In this document: piece after piece, positions 60,817 to 64,000 of the stretch | How the letters are laid out: the number at the start of each line of letters is the position of its first letter | Position numbering within the stretch: the stretch's first letter is position 1 | Source of the DNA: Phytoactinopolyspora halotolerans | GTDB taxonomy: Bacteria; Actinomycetota; Actinomycetes; Jiangellales; Jiangellaceae | Reading direction: 5' to 3' | Assembly: GCF_010550675.1 (NCBI RefSeq) | Contig: NZ_JAAGOA010000006.1 | Coordinates: 124,001 to 188,000 of the forward strand | DNA length: 64,000 nucleotides | The notes under the pieces: generated by a model | The model's input: the letters and a program-made list of their open reading frames with translations, nothing else | Databases searched by the model: none | Told to the model about the DNA's origin: nothing | Position numbers and translations under genes: made by a program

Positions 60817-62106
60817 ATGTCGAACGATCACGCGAGAATTGGACACGATCATCCGACGCCCGGACCACAGCGGATTGCGGCCCGCGCACGGCGGCTTGTG
60901 CGCCGCGGGCGGCGGCCGGGGCGGCTACGGCGGCTCGGCCTCATCGCGGCGCTGGTGGCGGCAGCCGGACTCGTCGCGGCGCCGTCGTCGGGAGCGGATC
61001 TCAGCGCGAAACATGCCGCGCATCCGCGGCCCAGCATCTCCAGCGAGCCCTTCGGCACCTTGCCGGACGGTACCGACGTGGAGATCTACACGCTCCGGAA
61101 CTCGCTCGGGATGGAGGTCACCGTCCTCACCTACGGCGGGATCCTGCAGCGGATCTCGGTGCCGGACCGCCGTGGGCGGCTGGACAACGTCACGCTCGGA
61201 TTCGACAACCTCGACGACTACGTCGAACGTAACGACCCGTACTTCGGCGCCATCATCGGCCGGTACGGCAACCGGATCGCCGGCGGCGAATTCACCCTGG
61301 ACGGCGTCGAGTATCAGCTGGCGACCAACAACGGACCCAACCACCTGCACGGCGGTGACGTCGGGTTCGACAAGCGGGTCTGGGAGGTGACCGACACCTT
61401 CGCCGACCGGCACAGCGCCGGACTCGAGCTGGAATACACCAGCCCGGACGGCGAGGAGGGATATCCCGGGACGCTGGAGACGACGGTCGCATACACCCTG
61501 ACGAACAAGAATGAGATCGTCATCGACTACGAGGCGACGACGGACGCGCCGACCATCGTCAACCTCACCAACCATGCCTACTTCAATCTCTCCGGTGAAG
61601 GCAGCGGCACCATCGAAGACCACAGACTGCGCCTCAACGCCAGCCATTACACGCCGGTCGACGAGACGCTGATTCCCACCGGTGAGATCGCGCCCGTCGC
61701 CGGGACACCGTTCGACTTCCGCAGATCCACCGAGATCGGCGCCCGGATCCGCGAGAGCCACCAACAGCTGCTCTTCGGTCAGGGCTACGACCACAACTTC
61801 GTGCTGGACCGCGAGAGCGACGGGCTGGAGCTCGCCGCCGAACTGCGGGACCGGTCCAGTGGCCGGACGTTGTCGATCCACACCACCGAACCCGGTATCC
61901 AGTTCTACTCGGGCAACTTCCTGGACGGCTCGCTCGTCGGGACCGGCGGCCAGACCTACCGGCAGTCCGACGGACTTGCCCTAGAGACGCAGCACTTCCC
62001 GGATTCGCCGAACCAGCCGGACTTCCCGTCCACGGTGCTGCGGCCGGGCCAGACCTACGAGACCACGACCGTCTACCAGTTCTCGCCCGTCAAACGCGGA
62101 CGCTAG
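60817..62106 (+). CDS. Secreted aldose 1-epimerase (galactose mutarotase family)
   Basis: A 429-residue protein with an Arg-rich N-region and hydrophobic signal segment ([19 protein letters not shown]), then a full mutarotase domain. Family landmarks are [42 protein letters not shown] (catalytic His), [13 protein letters not shown] (second His) and [14 protein letters not shown] (catalytic Glu). ATG 60817 has GAGGAG ten bases upstream; ATGs at 60772 and 60796 are less likely. Placed before ABC genes, it would prepare anomers of the sugar outside the cell. Confidence 0.9.
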   Translation: MSNDHARIGHDHPTPGPQRIAARARRLVRRGRRPGRLRRLGLIAALVAAAGLVAAPSSGADLSAKHAAHPRPSISSEPFGTLPDGTDVEIYTLRNSLGMEVTVLTYGGILQRISVPDRRGRLDNVTLGFDNLDDYVERNDPYFGAIIGRYGNRIAGGEFTLDGVEYQLATNNGPNHLHGGDVGFDKRVWEVTDTFADRHSAGLELEYTSPDGEEGYPGTLETTVAYTLTNKNEIVIDYEATTDAPTIVNLTNHAYFNLSGEGSGTIEDHRLRLNASHYTPVDETLIPTGEIAPVAGTPFDFRRSTEIGARIRESHQQLLFGQGYDHNFVLDRESDGLELAAELRDRSSGRTLSIHTTEPGIQFYSGNFLDGSLVGTGGQTYRQSDGLALETQHFPDSPNQPDFPSTVLRPGQTYETTTVYQFSPVKRGR

Positions 62107-62236
62107 CGATGCGTTGCCCGCGGAGGATGGCCGGAACGGACACATTCGGAGCCACGAGTAGGTCAGACGAGGAGGACACACGGCGCACGAGCACCTGAGC
62201 CGGCGGTGGAGCCGCCGGCCGGTTGGAAAGGAGTCG

Positions 62237-63352
62237 ATGATGACGAAACAGCTGCGGACCGGGCGGCGCCGAGCCGTCCGTCCGGTCCGGGCCGGCTTGG
62301 CGGTGCTCGCCACGGCGGCGCTGGTGGCCGCGTGTACGGGTGCCGACGATAACGGCGACGAGAACGACGCACAGGACACCGAGGACGGCCAAGCCGCCGC
62401 CGACGAGGACGAGGCCGGCGGGGAGACACCCAGCGGCGACCAGTGGTGCTCCGACGTGAGCATCGCCGCGTTCCCCGGCGGCGGGCAGGGGACGCCGTTC
62501 ACGAACAACGTCCATAACGGCTACATGGCGGCCGAGGCCGACCTCGGTCCGGACGTGACCTATTTCTTCTCCGAGTGGAGTGAAGAGCAGATGGTCGCGC
62601 AGTTCCGGGAGGCGATGGCGCTGGAACCGGACGGCATGGCCGTCATGGGGCACCCCGGTGACGCGGCGATGGGGCCGTTGATCGACGAGGCGTACGAGAA
62701 CGACATCCAGGTGACCGTCGTCAACGTGGAACTGCCCGAGTCCCAGGAGCAGTACGCCGCCGACGGCACCGGCTACGTCGGTGCGCCGAACTACGACGCA
62801 GGCAAGCGGCTGGCCGAGGAGGCGGTCAACCGGTCCGGTGCCGAGTCCGGCGAACAGGCCTTCGTCTGGGGGCTACTCGCCCAGGAAGGGCGCGGCCAAC
62901 GCACCCAGGGCATCGTCGACGGGTTCGAGGAGGCCGGCCTGGAGGTGGTGTATCAGGAGATCGACCAGGCGACCAACTCCGATGCGCCGGCCGGGACGCC
63001 GACGTTCACCGGAGCGATGGCAGCCAACCCGGACATCTCCATCGTGGTGACCGACCATGGCGACCTGACCGCCACGGCGCAGACCTATATGGAGGCGGCC
63101 GGGCTGCAGCCGGACGACGTCTACTTCGCGGGCTTCGACCTCAATCCCGCCTCAGTGGACGCGCTGGACAGCGGCTACCTCGACCTGCTGATCGACCAGC
63201 AGCCGTTCCTGCAGGGCTACCTGCCGATCCTGCAGATCTGCCTCACCCAGGTCTACGGGTTCTCGGGGCTGTTCATCGACACCGCGGGCGCGTTCATCGA
63301 CGTGGACAACGTGGACGCGATCCGGGGTCTGGTCGAGCAGGAGATCCGATGA
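62237..63352 (+). CDS. Sugar ABC transporter substrate-binding lipoprotein
   Basis: A 371-residue RbsB-type (periplasmic-binding-protein-like) lipoprotein. The lipobox LVAAC follows an Arg-rich signal, then an acidic linker of about 35 residues. The binding fold has NNVHNGYMAAEADLGPDV, AMALEPDGMAVMGHPGD, NAD-free GTGYVGAPNYDAGKRLAEEA and FAGFDLNPASVDALDSGYLD. The ligand is probably a monosaccharide. ATG 62237 has AAGGAG upstream. The ATPase gene follows after 142 bases. Confidence 0.9.
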   Translation: MMTKQLRTGRRRAVRPVRAGLAVLATAALVAACTGADDNGDENDAQDTEDGQAAADEDEAGGETPSGDQWCSDVSIAAFPGGGQGTPFTNNVHNGYMAAEADLGPDVTYFFSEWSEEQMVAQFREAMALEPDGMAVMGHPGDAAMGPLIDEAYENDIQVTVVNVELPESQEQYAADGTGYVGAPNYDAGKRLAEEAVNRSGAESGEQAFVWGLLAQEGRGQRTQGIVDGFEEAGLEVVYQEIDQATNSDAPAGTPTFTGAMAANPDISIVVTDHGDLTATAQTYMEAAGLQPDDVYFAGFDLNPASVDALDSGYLDLLIDQQPFLQGYLPILQICLTQVYGFSGLFIDTAGAFIDVDNVDAIRGLVEQEIR

Positions 63353-63494
63353 CGCGGCGACGTCGTCGCACACACCAGGGAGGTGATCGGCACCACGCGT
63401 GAGGAGAGCCCGAGGGCCCCGGGGCGCAGCGTGACTCGTCAGCCGGCGCGGCGCGCCCCGGTGCCGGGCAGGCGTTTGCTCGACGGAGGTGAAG

Positions 63495-64000
63495 ATGGAC
63501 GCAACCGAACCACCGGTGATGGAACTGCGTGGCGTATCGAAGACGTTCGGCGAGGTGCGTGCGCTCAGTGACGTGGACTTCCACGTCCGGCGCGGCGAGA
63601 TCGTCGGACTGCTCGGTGACAACGGCTCCGGCAAATCCACCATGGTCAAGATGATGATGGGCTACCACCGGCCGGACCCCGGGGGCGAGGTGTGGTTCGA
63701 GGGGGAGCGGGTGCAGGGCTGGTCAGTGGCGAAAGCACGCGCACTCGGCATCGAGACCGTCTACCAGGAACGCGCCCTGGCCGACCTGCAATCGGTGTGG
63801 CGGAACATGTTCATGGGGCGCGAGCCCGTGAACCGGTTCGGCCTGCTCGACATCCGGCGGATGCGCCGGGAGGCGGCGGCGCTGATGAAGGGGCACATGG
63901 GCTTCACCTCCGGCGCGGTGCACCCGGACAACGTGGTGCAGACCATGTCCGGTGGCGAGAAGCAGGGCGTCGCCATCACCCGGGCGCTGTTCTTCGAGGC
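63495..64000 (+). CDS. Sugar ABC transporter ATP-binding protein (3' truncated by window)
   Basis: The first 168 residues of an ATPase in the RbsA/XylG class; the rest lies beyond the window. GGAGGTG precedes ATG 63495. Walker A is GDNGSGKSTMVKMMMG, the Q-loop is ETVYQERALADLQSVWRNMFMG, and the signature is MSGGEKQGVAITRAL. It belongs with the upstream binding protein. Permease genes are expected after it. Confidence 0.9.
   Translation, partial: MDATEPPVMELRGVSKTFGEVRALSDVDFHVRRGEIVGLLGDNGSGKSTMVKMMMGYHRPDPGGEVWFEGERVQGWSVAKARALGIETVYQERALADLQSVWRNMFMGREPVNRFGLLDIRRMRREAAALMKGHMGFTSGAVHPDNVVQTMSGGEKQGVAITRALFFE

Overview
The window is high-GC DNA with densely packed, often overlapping genes and frequent GTG starts. 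It carries typical actinobacterial families: a DUF222/HNH (13E12-type) protein, RDD and DUF6544 proteins, a DasR-type PTS locus, and an Rv1733c-like protein. I read it as a chromosomal segment of a facultatively anaerobic or microaerophilic Actinomycetota. I cannot name the genus from sequence alone. No rRNA, tRNA, CRISPR array, insertion sequence or phage genes were seen.

Layout. 1-4.5 kb: 2-oxoacid:ferredoxin oxidoreductase genes, a GltD-like flavoprotein, an Rv1733c-like membrane protein and a lone cyclic-nucleotide-binding domain. 4.5-7.8 kb: CstB-like persulfide dioxygenase/rhodanese and a SulP transporter behind two CsoR/CstR-type operators. 7.8-15.3 kb: mixed accessory genes (DUF6544, a nonapeptide-repeat protein with an RDD protein, YwiC-like, 13E12 HNH, a truncated glycosyltransferase). 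15.4-17.9 kb: GlcNAc/glucose PTS with a DasR-like site. 17.8-20.4 kb: cydAB. 20.5-23.5 kb: sulfide:quinone reductase, thioredoxin, a CsoR-family repressor and DoxX. 23.6-31.4 kb: two-component system, His-rich exported protein, META, DUF3048 and CPBP proteins, a MauE/DsbA pair, a universal stress protein (USP) and a flavin-fold protein. 31.5-39.9 kb: narGHJI and narK. 39.9-43.7 kb: a DUF1016 pseudogene, an epimerase, FetAB-like ABC genes and a second flavin-fold protein. 43.9-46.7 kb: a three-part membrane/cupredoxin/copper nitrite reductase fusion. 46.8-56.7 kb: group 3b-like [NiFe] hydrogenase, hypE-D-C-F and a maturation protease. 56.7-60.4 kb: two tandem-USP proteins, a CBS-BON protein and a HAD phosphatase. 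60.6-64 kb: start of a sugar ABC operon with a secreted mutarotase.

Two regulatory themes tie the window together. First, 14-bp sites resembling the mycobacterial DosR/DevR box (GGGACTTNNGNCCC) lie upstream of cydA, narG, hypF, the hydrogenase operon, three USP genes, a CBS protein, the NirK fusion, both flavin-fold proteins, the MauE/DsbA pair and the Rv1733c homologue. Three sites are exact matches. This suggests one hypoxia/NO/redox regulon covering low-oxygen respiration, nitrate and nitrite reduction and hydrogen metabolism. No dosR/dosS gene is in the window. Second, CsoR-family operators (ATACCCC...GGGGTAT type) precede the cstB-like, SQR, thioredoxin and repressor genes. The repressor keeps both thiol cysteines but has Gly where copper-sensing CsoR has His. 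This points to a CstR-like sulfane-sulfur sensing regulon with its own sulfide oxidation and persulfide detoxification genes.

Start codons were chosen by ribosome binding site and family alignment from memory. All functional assignments rest on recognised motifs, not on database searches.
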